Part shown: positions 11,381 to 22,842 of the stretch, in pieces | How positions within the stretch are numbered: the first letter of the stretch is position 1 | How the letters are laid out: each line of letters starts with the position of its first letter | Assembly: GCA_963691705.1 (NCBI GenBank) | Contig: OY829537.1 | Coordinates: 78,823,352 to 78,887,351, forward strand | Origin: Viola odorata | Lineage: Eukaryota; Streptophyta; Magnoliopsida; Malpighiales; Violaceae | Length of the DNA stretch: 64,000 bases | Reading direction: 5' to 3' | Program-made: the position numbers and the translations under genes | The notes under the pieces: generated by a model | Seen by the model: only the letters and a program-made list of their open reading frames with translations | Told to the model about the DNA's origin: nothing | The model's database searches: none

Positions 11381-12318
11381 GTTTTTTTTTTAAATAATCA
11401 GAGATATTATTAAATCAAATTGTCATGAAGAACATGACCAACCCAGAAAACAAAATAGAGAGAGAACTGCAGTACTCTCTCAAGACCCGACCAAGCTACA
11501 GACTCGATAAACAGACTCACAGCCTAACTACAAAACAACAACGCCAACAACCAACAAACTCAAGGGGTGTCTGAACCCTAATTAAGTAACCAAGCCGGGG
11601 ACTGGATCACGCCCGACATGCTAAAAGCGAGCCTGCCATCCTTGCTTTTCAGCCACCAATGCCACAGAGAAAAGATCATATTCACACTTCGAGTTGCGTT
11701 AGACTCCGTCTGTCTAAAAATCGTCGCATTATGGTTCTTCCACAACGTCCAGATAATTGCATAGAATAAAGTCTACCACATTCTACCTCTCTGTTTGTCT
11801 ACACTCAGTAAATAACTTCCCCAAGCCCTCCACAGCTCCACAAGCGTACCAGGCTGACACCAAACTATCCTCAGCCATCGCATAACATGATCCCAAATCC
11901 CCCTAGCTATCTCACAACGCAGAAATAAATGGGTCACATCCTCAGTCTCGCTGCTGCGCATAGGGCAAATATTTGCAGCTTTAGGAATCATATTTTGCCT
12001 CTCCAAGAAGGACCGAGTCACTATTCTCTCCCGCAACGATAGCCACAGGAAAAACTCCACTCGGTAAGGAGCTAAACCTGTCCAACACGACCAAAGCAGC
12101 TTGTCTTTCACGTACTTTATTTCTTCCCAGTTCTTATACCCCGATTGCACTGAATATATCCCTGTTTTTTCTAAATCCCAACGTAACACAGCTTGCTGGT
12201 TTCCCCTGCAAGGCACTGGCAGCCGATCCCTCAGAAGAACCCACTCATCACTCTCCCATTCAAACAACCCTCTCCTTTATTCACTTTGCCATTCCCACAT
12301 AGCGTCGTTCCACTGCCC
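11381..12318 (-). mobile_element. Second 5'-truncated LINE fragment, same family
   Basis: Minus-strand frame 11773-12267 (164 aa) covers the zinc-binding C terminus of a LINE reverse transcriptase (ETEDVTHLFLRCEIARGIWD; upstream LAPYRVEFFLWLSLRERI). Its 3' UTR sequence (CACAACGTCCAGATAATTGC on plus) matches the fragment at 10303-10957. An A tail is seen as T-rich 11384-11394. The array unit resumes on the right near 12318. A clear target duplication was not found. Confidence 0.8.
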
Positions 12319-12639
12319 AAATTTATTTCGATGTTCCTCATTGGTTTTTATAAAAAATAATAATATAAAAGTTGTGACCTAAACTTTGTATTTTCTTCAA
12401 TAACATTTTTTACATTAGGAATTACGTTTCGTATTTTTAGAAAGTACAAAACAAAACCCTCAATGTACATAACTCATCTACAATTTCGTACTTGTTAAAA
12501 GTAATACATGTTTTCATATAAATTTCTTATTTTTGCATGTAAATGTCATATTTAGATAACTACATATGGTATTTTTTAGAGAGAATTGCAATCATATTAT
12601 AAATAACATTTTCATCAATAAACCAACCCTAAGTGCTAA

Positions 12640-13493
12640 ACGGAATCCATTTTCGACGACCTTTGCCGTCAAAATATTTATTTTCTGACGGACATCCGTC
12701 GGAAACTATATTTTTCTGATTTCGACGACTTTGTCCGTTGAAAAATATGGATGTTTTAGACGGACATCTTCGTTGGAACTTTTTTTTTAAATTACAAAAT
12801 TTTCAATAAGGCAATTAATTGTATTCCCAAATTGTAATTTAGTTCAATTTGACATTAAAAAAATACATTGTATAAACAATTATATACAAAATGACTAAAT
12901 TAAGTTAAAATTTTATAAATAAGGTGGTTATAAATAATTACCGATTACATAAAAATATGATAATACTGATTATTACATTTTATGCTAAAACTTCTCATCT
13001 TATGAAAGACCTAATTCGTATGAGTAAAGTCTTGTATAATTAAATAGTAATCTTCATTTAATACACATGTAGAAAAAATCAGTACAAGTTTTTGATTTAA
13101 TCATCTTTATGCATTTAAAATACTAATGTATTTCCGACGGATATTTTCCATCAGAAACTATGCATGCCCCGTTTCGACGCTTATGTCCGTTGAAATTATT
13201 CATGTATTTCGACAGACCTCTTTTGACGGCCATTTCGGTCGAAAAAAATTAGTGCCAAGTTGGGACACCAACTTTTTTTCCTTTGGCGCTCAATGTTTTC
13301 GACGGAGTGGCCATCAAAGCTACTTTTTGACGAAAATGGCGGTTGAAAATATTGATATTAACATTTCTATTGAAAACAGTAGAGAGTATTTGTGGGATAA
13401 AAAATAATGTATTTCAACAATGAGGTCGTCAAAATTTGGACGAGGATTTCTAATGGAAAATGTCCGTCGGTGATCCCTAGTTTTGTTATAGTG
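12640..13493 (-). mobile_element. CACTA-like (En/Spm) element end with subterminal repeats
   Basis: The right boundary on the minus strand reads CACTATAACAAAACTAGGG (from 13493), the CACTA-superfamily terminus. Inside are many GACGGACATCCGTCGAAA-like subterminal inverted motifs (about 12648-12780 and 13125-13470) around an AT-rich core. The opposite terminus was not found and no transposase is visible. Confidence 0.65.
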
Positions 13494-13903
13494 GAGAGGT
13501 GCAGAATAGAAGAGAAGCTATGAGCAGTGCAAGGGTTAGCGATATAACCCTATTGTTTCGACATATAATTTCGTCGAAACATGTGCTTAAGTGAAACAAC
13601 ACATTTCACATTTTCAACGAAATGGCCGTCGAAGATACATATTTGCGACAACGTCGTCCGTCAAAAATATTGTTTTTTTTTCAAAATTATTTATTTAATT
13701 AATTTTATTATAAATTGTAATTTAATTTCACATTAAATTAAATAAATAATGTAATCATTTATATAAATATTTCTTAAATTATGACCATATATATAAGGTA
13801 TTCTTCTTAAATGATCGATTACACAAAATTATATATTATTGTACTAATTATTAAATTTTAAGCTTTAACTTTCATCTCATGAAAGCATCAATTTCCATAA
13901 TGA
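13494..13903. mobile_element. Second CACTA-like block, interrupted by the LINE
   Basis: From about 13550 the GGCCGTCGAA / GTCGTCCGTC motifs reappear, followed by AT-rich sequence paralleling 12780-13120 (for example CTTTCATCTCATGAAAGCA versus ACTTCTCATCTTATGAAAGA). The continuation (CATCTTTATGCATTTTAAT) lies at about 36590, on the far side of the LINE, so the LINE landed in this repeat. Confidence 0.55.
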
Positions 13904-13931
13904 AATATATATATATATATATATATATATA
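13904..13931. repeat. (TA)n microsatellite at the LINE 3' end
   Basis: About 26 bp of alternating TA sits exactly where the minus-strand LINE's tail should be. It may be a degenerate or TA-type LINE tail. Confidence 0.8.
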
Positions 13932-15944
13932 CATTAATAAGCAGGAGAATCTTTATTAAGAGGCATTAGGCAAATGGTTGCAGAAGAAAGGGAGAAGAAT
14001 ATACAAACAAGCAGCTCGCGGCAGCTGACAACTAGCTTCCTAAGCTCCTCAAAATAAGGACAGAGCTAGCAACCTACACGACGCCAACAACACAGACAGA
14101 CCTAGCTACCATCAGCCCCACTTATACAGCCAATTCGGGGACTGCATCATCTTCTCCACCGAGTATGGGAAGTTATAGTCCTTGCTGATAATCCAACGTT
14201 TCCAATAACCAAACGCAGAAGCGAAGACTCAACGGGGACATGGCATGGCTTGGCAAAAAACAGCCGCATTTCGCTGTAACCACAAGGATCACATGGCAGC
14301 AGCTAGAAGAGTCTGCCACATCTCCTTAGCTAACTTCGAATGAGCTGCTCGAAGATTAGACCATGATACCCATATGTCCTCAATATTCCTAGGACGCACC
14401 CAGTAGCAACCTGCCCAGAAAACCAGTTGCTCCCAAAGCGTGTCAGCAGCCCCACAGTGCAGAAACAAGTGGTGAACGTCTTCGCCTTGACCCATGCACA
14501 ACGAGCAGTGGTTTTCCTCTTGCGAAATGATTCTACATCGCCATAAGTAGTCTCCAATAGCAAGACGACCTTGCATGGACAGCCACAAAAAGAAACTAAC
14601 TCGGTGAGGAGTCTAAAGCTTCCAACACGACTGGAGCGTTGCATTGACAACCCCTCCTAAGCGAAAATTCTCCAGCCCCTCTCTCCATGACCTGATGGTA
14701 TACTCCCCCAAACTCTCTAAGTCCCACTTCACCTCAGTCTTGCTGCTGGTGAATCTAGGCACAGGAAAGCAGTCTTGAAGATTGCCCAAAGCATCTACCT
14801 CTCATTCAAAGAGACCCCGACGCCAACTCCAATCCCAAGTCCATACAACCCCCTCCCAGTGACCAAAATCCTGAACCAACCCCATATGATTACAGGATAT
14901 GGAGTATAGCCGTGGAAATTTAATTGCCAGCGGCACCCTACTAGCCCAAATGTCCCACCACAGCCTCACATCCTCACCACTCCCTATACTTATTTTCTTA
15001 TAGCTTTGCCAGAAGCCAAACGTCGAGGACGCCCTTCCACACGAGCGCATGATGTCACTCCAAATAGGAGACATACGCGACTCATCCATCAGCCAAAGGT
15101 CTCCCGTAACTGTGAACTTATACTCCTTCTGTATCAGCTCTACCCACAGCTTCGTGTCACCCTTGAGCACCCCCCAAATCCATTTAAACAGGAACGCAAT
15201 GTTACGGGTATGAAGACAGCCCAGACCCAAACCACCAGCCTCTATCGAGCGGGTGACAACCTCCTATCTAACCTTCGTCAAACCCTTCGAGTGCTCACCT
15301 CCACTCCATAAGAAGTGGCGCATGATGCTTTCACAGCGCCTGACAATACCTTTCGGCATGAGACGAATAGACATATTATACACGGGTAAACTGTTTAATA
15401 CAGATTTAATAAGCGTCATTCTTCCACCCACTGAGAGTAAGGCTCTCTTCCAAGTAGCGAGCGTCACAGGGCTTGGAGGAGAAAATCCCAGGAAGGGTGA
15501 CATCGAGCACCACTGTCGCAGACCACGACCCACCCTGAATTGCCCAGAAGGCGAACCATTGATAAAGACCGAGACCCTTGCCCAATCAAGGCACTCCCTC
15601 ACCCACCCACGCCACTTCATACTAAAACCCATGAACCCCAACACATCATCCAGATACCCCCACTCAACGGAATCATATGCTTTTTCAAAGTCCAGCTTGA
15701 ATAAGTAGCCTTGTCGTCGGTTAACTTTTAGAAAGTGAATAATCTCATTGGCAATCATGACACAATCAAGAGTCTGACACCCCTTAATGAAGCCATGCTG
15801 CTCATCACTAACCACACAAGCAATGACCGTACTCAATCGCTGCACAAGGAGTTTAGACACAATTTTATAAAAACTGCTTACCAGACTAATCGGTCTGAAC
15901 TCCGAGAACCGCTTTGCTAGCACAACCTTAGGAATGAGAGTAAT
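13932..15944 (-). pseudogene. LINE ORF2 C-terminal half (RT end, zinc-binding domain) and 3' UTR
   Basis: Third segment of the nested LINE, carrying reverse transcriptase downstream of the copia insertion: FRPISLVSSFYKIVSKLLVQ, HGFIKGCQTLDCVMIANE, DFEKAYDSVEWGYLDDVLGF, then VGRGLRQWCSMSPFL. The frame then jumps straight to LATWKRALLSVGGRMTLI, so the segment that normally includes the catalytic Y/F-A-D-D motif is missing (near 15470). Further pieces lie at 14802-15230 and 14289-14588, the latter with the zinc-binding domain (CRIISQEENHCSLCMGQGED, VHHLFLHC). Frameshifts separate them. The 3' UTR (about 13932-14150) ends in a TAATAAAGATTCTCCTGC-type tail like the two smaller fragments. Non-functional. 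Confidence 0.85.
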
Positions 15945-16154
15945 TGTAAAACTGGAAATGAGAAACTGTGAATTTTGTTGTTGTTTTATTCCATTGATTT
16001 GTTGCCATTTATATAGGCAAGTATCAGATACAAAACTTGAAAAAGAGAAGATAATATCAACAACTAATCTTCCTAATACTAAGGAGATACAACAGATCAG
16101 GAAAACAAATAATCCTATATACAAGCTAACTATATGCGTAAGACTCGTTCAACA
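15945..16154 (-). repeat. 3' LTR of the copia element
   Basis: On the minus strand it runs TGTTGAACGAG ... CAGTTTTACA. It contains a TATATAAATGG box (about 16007-16017 on the plus strand as complement). It matches the 20532-20741 copy throughout. Confidence 0.95.
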
Positions 16155-16166
16155 CCCCCCGTCAAG
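16155..16166 (-). other. Copia polypurine tract
   Basis: The minus strand reads CTTGACGGGGGG directly before the TGTTGAAC start of the 3' LTR, the usual place and composition for the plus-strand primer. Confidence 0.7.
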
Positions 16167-18475
16167 TTGGAGCTGGGAGAGAGATGTCGAGCACGCCCAA
16201 CTTGGAAATAAGGCGATGGAAGGCATCTGCACCAAGCGGTTTCGTAAAAATATCTGCAAGTTGATCGGAAGAACACAAGTAGCTGGTGGAGATGAGGCCG
16301 AAAATAATCTTTTCGCGGACAAAGTGACAATCGAGCTCAATGTGCTTTGTTCGTTCGTGGAAGACAGGGTTGTTGGCGATGTGTATGGCAGCTTGATTGT
16401 CACAATGAACGGTGATCGGTTGTTGAGGAGGAAAACCGAGATCAGAGAGTAGATAGTGGAGCCATTGTATCTCAGAAGTAAGGGCAGCAAGCGATCGATA
16501 TTCGCCCTCGGCTGAAGATCGAGAGACAGTGGGTTGCTTCTTAGTTTTCCAGGAGATAGGACTTGAACCAAGCATGGTAATGTATCCAGTAGTGGAACGA
16601 CGGATAATTGGCAAACTAACCCAGTCAGAATCAGCAAAACCAACAAGTGAAAGAGAACTAGCGGTAGAAAGGAGGATTCCTTTACCAACTGACCCTTTTA
16701 GATAACGGAGAACACGATTCGCCACATCAAGGTGTGTTGAACGGGGAACTTGCATGAATTGACTAAGAGTATTCACTGCACATTGAATATCAGGACGAGT
16801 GACAGTCAAGTAAAGGAGTCGACCAACGAGACGTCGATAAATGGATGGGTCAGGAAGTGGCGTACCATCATCAGGGAGTAGGTGAAGGTGTTGCTCCATA
16901 GGAAATGGAGAAGGTCGACACCCAAGGTGACCAGAATCTGAGAGAATGCCAAGAGTGTATTTACGTTGACATAAAAAGATACCTTTCTTAGAACGCGATA
17001 CTTCGATTCCAAGAAAATATCGAAGAGTTCCGAGATCTTTAATAGAAAAAGAATTTGCGAGAAATTGTTTTGTCTCAGAAATGACGGCTAGATTGTTGCC
17101 AGTAATGATGATATCGTCGACATAAACAAGGACAAAAACACTGATTGAACCTTCGACATATGTGAAAAGGTTGTAATCAGAGATAGATTGGCGGAAGCCA
17201 CGTGAGATGAGAGTAGAAGAAAATTTAGAGAACCATTGGCGAGAGGCTTGTTTGAGTCCATATAGAGATTTGTGTAATTTACAAACAGAAGCAGTACCCG
17301 TATGAGTGAAACCAGGAGGAAGTTTCATGTAAACTTCTTCATGGAGATCACCTTGGAGAAAAGCATTATTGACATCAAGTTTATGAAGATTCCATCCTTG
17401 AATGGCAGTGATGGAGAGAAGAAGTCGAACAGTGACAAGTTTGGCAACAGGAGCAAACGTGTCATGATAATCAATCCCTTCAATTTGATTGTATCCTTTT
17501 GCAACGAGGCGTTCTTTATAACGCTCGATGGAGCCGTCATAGTTATATTTGATCTTGTATACCCATTTACATCTGATTGGTATTTTTCCAGGAGGTAAAG
17601 GACATAAAGACCAAGTATTATTAGCTACAAGAGCATTGATTTCAGAGGTCATGGCAGTGCGCCAATGAGAAGATTTAACCGCTTCAGAATAGGTCTGTGG
17701 TTCAATATGATCAATAATGATGGATATAAAGGAACGATGAGAAGGGCTTAAAGCGGTCAAAGAGAAGTGATTGATAAGAGGAAATGGGATAGAAGTAGAG
17801 ACGTTAGTACATATAAAATCACCTAAACGAGCCAGGGGTTTTCGAACTCGCAAGGGACGGGCAGGCGGCGGAATAGTCACTGTATCCGAGAGAGGCGGGG
17901 GAATAATAGCCGTATCCGGGAGAGATTCAATAGCTGCGGGAGAAGTAGGAGAAGGTTGCGGAGTTTCAACAAGCACAGGTGCGGAAGGAGAGGATGTAGA
18001 GGAGGGATCAGATTGATAATCATTTAATGGAATAATGCTGATCGGAGGAGTAGTGGGTGATGTATGAGAACGATCACGGTAAGGGAATATAGACTCATGA
18101 AAGACAACATCGCGAGAGACATAAATACGACGCATGGAGGGATTATACACACGATATCCCTTTTGACCAAAAGGATAACCAACGAAGATGCCAGGTTTGG
18201 CACGAGAGTCAAACTTATGTTGAATGTACATATTTTTAGCGAAACATAAACATCCAAAGACTCGTAGTGAAGAATACGATGCGGCAACACCAAATAAAAG
18301 TTCGTGAGGAGATTTAAATTGAAGAATTGGTGATGGTAACTTGTTAATGACATAAGCAGAGGTAAGAATGCATTCTCCCAAAAAAAATAAAGGAAGATGA
18401 CTTTGAAAGCGCAAGGCGCGAGCAACATCGAGGAGATGGCGATGCTTTCGTTCAACAATCCCATTTTGTTGGGGG
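16162..18475 (-). pseudogene. Copia pol: integrase C-term, reverse transcriptase, RNase H
   Basis: The long frame resumes after a frameshift at QQNGIVERKH, which holds the integrase catalytic Glu, and runs through the integrase C-terminal region (GIFVGYPFGQKGYRVYNP), the copia RT (HDTFAPVAKLVTVRLLLSI, LDVNNAFLQGDLHEEVYM, YGLKQASRQW, catalytic YVDDIIITGN) and RNase H (FADSDW, SSAEGEYRS, VHCDNQAAIHIA, HIELDCHFVRE, SSDQLADIFTKPL). Catalytic residues of RT and RNase H look intact. The frame shown from 18600 begins in shadow sequence; the genuine pol frame enters at about 18475. No upstream start belongs to this frame, so it cannot be translated normally. Confidence 0.9.
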
Positions 18476-19456
18476 TGTGGCAACACAACTACGTTGATGA
18501 ATAATGCCATGAGTATGACACCAATTTTGAAATTTTGTGCACAAAAATTCAGTCCCGTTATCTGAACGAATGGTTTGAAGTTGTGGGAGAAACAATCCAC
18601 CAGTTCCGGTATCTATTTTAGATATATTCCCATTGAATTGTCGATTAATTTGATTAAAAAAATGTGTAATCATGTGAAAGGTTTCAGATTTATTTTTCAT
18701 AAGGTATATCCAAGTACAACGTGAATAATCATCGACAATGCTAAAAAAATAACGAGATCCATTAATAGAAGGAACAGAAAAAGGACCCCAAATGTCAACA
18801 TGTATTAACTCAAAACATTTAGATGAATGAGAAAAACTGGTAGGGAATGATTGACGAGATTGCTTGGCTTGTGGACAAACATCACAAGTGAAGTTTTTAT
18901 TTTGAACAATACTAGGAAAATTGCGAACAAGGAAATTAAAACGGGTATTCCTAGGATGACCAAGGCGTGAATGCCATAAGTCAAAGTTATTACATTGTTT
19001 AAAAGAAAATGCTTTATTTAAAATACGAATGTTATCCAGGAAATAAAGCTCATGTTGGAGACTACCCTGACCAATCTTCTCCATCGAGGAATGGTCCTGA
19101 AACACACAGTGAGAAGGAAGAAATGTGACTTGACAATTGAGATGTTTGGTTATTTGTGCAACGGACAATAAATAAAATTTGAAAGATGGGATATGAAATA
19201 CATCTTTCAGAATGAGATTAGGAGAGTATTTAATGACTCCAATATGAGTTACTGATGCTATTGATCCATCAGGCAATTGAATAGATATGTGATGTTGTAA
19301 TTTATAATAAGAAGAAAATAATAAAAGTGATGTGCATATGTGATTTGAGGCACCAAAATCTATAATCCAAGAAGAAGAAAGACAAGATAAAATTATACCT
19401 GCTAAGTTTGCAGAGTGGTCAGCGGGAGGATCAACAACAGTAGAGAGAGCCACCAA
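18470..19456 (-). pseudogene. Copia pol: protease, pre-integrase, integrase core
   Basis: Contains the aspartic protease motif as WIIDFGASNHIC, where the usual D-S/T-G-A has Phe in place of Ser (codon 19355-19357), so activity is doubtful. Next come the pre-integrase domain (FDLWHSRLGHPRNTRFNFLV, CDVCPQAKQ) and the integrase core with HVDIWGPF and TIRSDNGTEF, the first two catalytic Asp. The frame is broken at 18471-18475, where a run of five G (minus C5) in place of four moves the third catalytic residue into another frame. Confidence 0.88.
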
Positions 19457-19459
19457 TTT

Positions 19460-20406
19460 CTTATATTGGTCTTGAGTTAGGGAACATATTGGTGCTGCAG
19501 AAGACTTGTTGCTGCTGTGTGGTGTGGGGCGTTTGGCCTGGTTGTCGGGGAAGTCGTGTAGCTAGTAGCAAGTGGTTCATGTGTGGCCGTGGTGATTGCA
19601 ATGGTCACAGAATGGACGTGTTCGCTTTCCCGAGTGACGATTATGTTGAGGAGCAGCAGAGTCCATGTTGTTGTGGCGATTATTCCATGTTGCATTTCTG
19701 GAAATATGGAGGGCAGCAGAGTCCACGATTGGAGGCTGTGTGTCCAGCTCCTGTTGTTTCTCCTTTTGGCGTACCAAGTTGTAGATCCGTTGAACGGAAG
19801 GGAATGGCTCCATGAGAAGAATCTGTCGGCGTACCGAAGAGAAACTGTCATCGAGTCCTTGGAGGAACTCCATGGCTCGATCTTGATTGATTTTGAATTC
19901 GCGCAGATGCACAGAGAGATGATTATGATGCTGTTCAACTCATCCCAAAGAGACTTTAATTGAGTGAAATATAACGAGACGACCATACCTTCTTGTTTCA
20001 AGTTTGAGATGGATTTCTTTAGCTGGTAGATCTTCGGTGCATTGGACTGAGAGAAACGGTCCTTGAGATCAAGCCAAATCTGAGCGGCAGTCTCAGAGTA
20101 GAGGATACTCGGTCGGATTTCAGGAGAAACTGAGTTTAGAATCCAGCTGCTCAGTAAGTCATTGCAGCGTTCCCAGTTTAGGATATCTCCTTGAGCGGTA
20201 GGCTTCAACAAGGTTCCATCGACGAGGCCATATTTGTTCTTAGCTCGTAGAGCCATGGCAATTGCGCGGCTCCATGTGGCATAGTTATTACCTGTGAGAA
20301 GTGGAGTAACGAGAACAACAGATGGACTTTCTGAGTGGTGAACATCATAGAGATTGGATGTAGTCACCGGATTAACGGTCTCTTTGAGAGTGAGATTTTC
20401 AGACAT
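19460..20406 (-). pseudogene. Copia gag, frameshifted
   Basis: Starts with ATG at 20406 (MSENLTLKETVNP). Residues about 30-150 are a plant copia gag domain (LLTGNNYATWSRAIAMAL, LSSWILNSVSPEI, AAQIWLDLKDRFSQSNAPKI, LKSLWDELN). A frameshift near 19920 moves the gag tail (INQDRAMEFLQGLDDSFSSV) to another frame. The zinc-knuckle region (CDHCNHHGHT) is followed by in-frame TGA and TAG before the last Cys, near 19560. Not functional as it stands. Confidence 0.85.
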
Positions 20407-20515
20407 ATTGAATGTGAAAAAATTGATAGCACAGTTATAGAGAATATGAATTGGTTAGCAAATAAATGAAATTTGATTATGATATAATCAATGAAATAAA
20501 ACGCAAAGAATAGAA

Positions 20516-20531
20516 CCTTGCTCCGCTACCA
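20516..20531 (-). other. Copia primer-binding site
   Basis: Directly inside the 5' LTR the minus strand reads TGGTAGCGGAGCAAGG. This resembles the TGGTATCAGAGC type complementary to initiator Met tRNA, used by most plant copia elements. Confidence 0.65.
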
Positions 20532-20741
20532 TGTAAAACTGGAAATGAGAAACTGTGAATTTTGTTGTTGTTTTATTCCATTGATTTGTTGCCATTTATA
20601 TAGGCAAGTATCAGATACAAAACTTGAAAAAGAGAAGATAATATCAACAACTAATCTTCCTAATACTAAGGAGATACAACAGATCAGGAAAACAAATAAT
20701 CCTATATACAAGCTAACTATATGCGTAAGACTCGTTCAACA
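20532..20741 (-). repeat. 5' LTR of the copia element
   Basis: Same 210-bp sequence as 15945-16154, next to the primer-binding site. On the minus strand transcription would start downstream of the TATATAAATGG box in this LTR. Confidence 0.95.
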
Positions 20742-22227
20742 GTAATAAATGAGGTGTTAGCGCCAAAGGGGAAGCGCCCCCGGATGAAAAAACTGCTCAC
20801 CAGTCTACAGACATCCTCCCCTATAATATCCCACGCATTCTGCATAAACAGCATTGAAAGACCATCCGGACCTGGAGACTTATCCCTCCCACAGCTTTTG
20901 ACCGCCTCCCATGTCTCTGCATCTGTGACATCACTATCAAGCATTACAAGCTCATCTGCATTCAACCTTTTAAATCCCAAGTCCGTCAGACGTAGTCTGT
21001 CCCAAGTCACAGCGGTAAAAAAGTCTTTATAGTGCATGGTCGCCGCTTCTTTGATTTCCTAAGGCTCAGTCAATCTTCTATTCCTGTCAATGATCTTCGT
21101 GATATTATTTCTCCGCTGCGTAGCCTTCGCTACCTGATGATAGAACTTAGTATTACGATCTCCTAAGGAATCCCAGCGGATTCTAGCGTTACGTTGCCAA
21201 AGACGACTAGCTTGCCCCTGTTTCACCCAAAGAGTCGTCTCTGCCTCTTCCTTGGCAGCTCGCTCAGCTGAGGACAGCACCCTCATATCCACTTCTGCTT
21301 CCAAACTATCAACTTTGTCTTGGAGTTCCCAAATATTAGTGTCAATGACTCCAAAAACCTCCCTGTTCCAATCCCGCAACTTAGCCTTGATCCACTTAAT
21401 TTTCCTCAATACTTGGTATCCCCCTGGAAAAGCTTGATCTGCTTCCCCCCACCAAGTCTTAACCAACTCTTTAAATCCATGAGTATCCCACCACTCTGCC
21501 AAGTCCCTAAACGGCTTAGCCCCCAGTCTTTCCAGTCATATTGGAGCAACAGGGGAGTGAAATCCGAAAGGTTATGGCTCAAAGCCATAAGCTGGAAATT
21601 CGGGTATTTCGTCATCCAATCGGGATGGACAAAGACCCTGTCAATCTTACTTCTACTAATGAAGTTCGCCCAAGTGTACTTCCTACCCACCAGCGGCAGA
21701 TCCACAAGTTGACAGACCTCTACCCATTGCTGGAAATCCCCCATACCACGCGAGAATCCGTTACCATTTAGGCGATCCGACGGGTGAAGAACCTCGTTGA
21801 AATCACCTGCGGCCAAGACAGGGCCATTGAACCCGACAATAAGGTTCCTAAGATCTATCCACAATTGGCCACGACGCAGCATATCAGAATACCCACATAC
21901 ATTCAGAAGAGCACAAGGAAAATCCTCCGAAATAACTCGCCCTTGCAACTAGATAAATTTGTCCCCAACCTCCGTCCTAACTACATCTATTTTCTGTTTA
22001 TCCCACATCAAGATTAAGCCTCCTGATCGGCCCACTGCAGGAGCGCTGACCCAACCCAAGTCAGAAAAATTCCACATCGAGTTGACAAAGAAGTCAGTAG
22101 CCAACTCCCTCTTTGTTTCCTGAAGGAACACAACCTCCAACCTTTCTCTATTAATTATTCTCTTGATGAAACGTCTCTTTTCCCCTGCTAGTAACCCTCG
22201 ACTATTCCACGATAAAAGCCTTACCAT
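20742..22227 (-). pseudogene. LINE ORF2 N-terminal half: endonuclease and start of RT
   Basis: ORF2 starts with ATG at 22227 (MVRLLSWNSRGL), 33 bp after the ORF1 stop. It shows the APE-type endonuclease motifs LSWNSRGL, FLQETKREL, AAGDFNEVLHPSDR and SKIDRVFVHPDW. The final SDH motif reads LSDFTPLLL, with the catalytic His replaced. An in-frame TAG lies at 21949-21951 and further frame breaks at about 21500 and 21050. RT begins with CGRDKSPGPDGLSMLFMQNA and FPFGANTSFIT, where the copia element interrupts it; the protein continues at 15944. Confidence 0.88.
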
Positions 22228-22259
22228 TGAAACGTGGTCACACACAATCAATCACCAAT

Positions 22260-22842
22260 TTAAGCACAAAAATGTTCCACCTCCCCCTTAAACCTTTCTT
22301 TATCAAATGCTCTCATGGCATTTTCATTAGCTTGTACAGTAAGCTCCAACTGTTTTCCAAGGTCCCAAACGTGTCCTTCAATGATAGTCGCATCAAACGC
22401 TCTATTTCTATTTCTAATATCTTCGTCTGTTACATGGAAGGCCGAAGACCCAATCCCACGAGTAGACCTAATCGTTTCCAAGCTTCCCATCTTCCCCACA
22501 AGCTTCTTGGTTTTCCTACCTGTGATAAACGGCCATGACTCTCCCCGAACCGACTCTTCACTACTGTCCCCCGTTTGTGACTTCAAAGCCACCGAGATAT
22601 TATCCTTAGCTGGACTTCCCACTGACGGTACAAGGTCATCCCCCTCCCGTTCCATCTCCATTCCAGCTCCAACATCCTCACCGGATTCTTCCTCCCCTCA
22701 ATCCTCTTCGGCCTATCCCACTCCAACCATTCAATCCAAATTGGAAATAGCCTCCTAGATTGGCTCTTCCACACAATGTATCAAGTGGGTAACCCCGTTC
22801 ACTCTCACCTTAATATGCGTATCAATGCGATCTTCCTTCGTC
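22260..22842 (-). pseudogene. LINE ORF1 C-terminal part
   Basis: Continues the ORF1 frame from 35484 across the palindromic insertion (MLIST joins KEDRIDTHIKVRVNGVTHLI), then has in-frame stops before an open stretch 22260-22661 ending HFCA. This part has no recognised domain beyond the Glu/Lys-rich ORF1 tail. It is placed by frame continuity and by adjacency to ORF2. Confidence 0.75.

Larger units (their letters stand above)
9641..12640. repeat. Five-copy tandem array (~240-300-bp unit) split by two LINEs
   Basis: Landmarks recur in the same order: CAACGTTAMTA, GCCGTTTGTTTCG, TTTGGGAACTACATTTCGTA, AGAAAGTACAAAATAA, CAATTTCGTACTTGTTAAAA, AATACATATTT and GAGAATTGTCATCAGAT. Copies begin near 9641, 9891, 10129, 11081 and 11361/12318. 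After removing the LINE insertions at 10303-10957 and 11381-12318 the unit is about 240-300 bp. There is no coding capacity. It may be the body of a DNA transposon that continues into the CACTA-like block to the right. Confidence 0.7.
15945..20741 (-). mobile_element. Ty1/copia LTR retrotransposon, identical LTRs, TSD GTAAT
   Basis: The element is 4,797 bp with 210-bp LTRs at 15945-16154 and 20532-20741. It is flanked by GTAAT (15940-15944) and GTAAT (20742-20746). By eye the two LTRs show no difference, implying recent insertion. Gene order gag-protease-integrase-RT-RNase H on the minus strand is copia type. It lies inside LINE ORF2. The internal genes carry frameshifts and stops, so this copy cannot encode a complete polyprotein and may have been mobilised in trans or disabled very recently. 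Confidence 0.97.

Noticed and set aside
16806..18016. Several frames on both strands inside the copia pol gene
   Set aside because: Shadows of RT/RNase H coding sequence.
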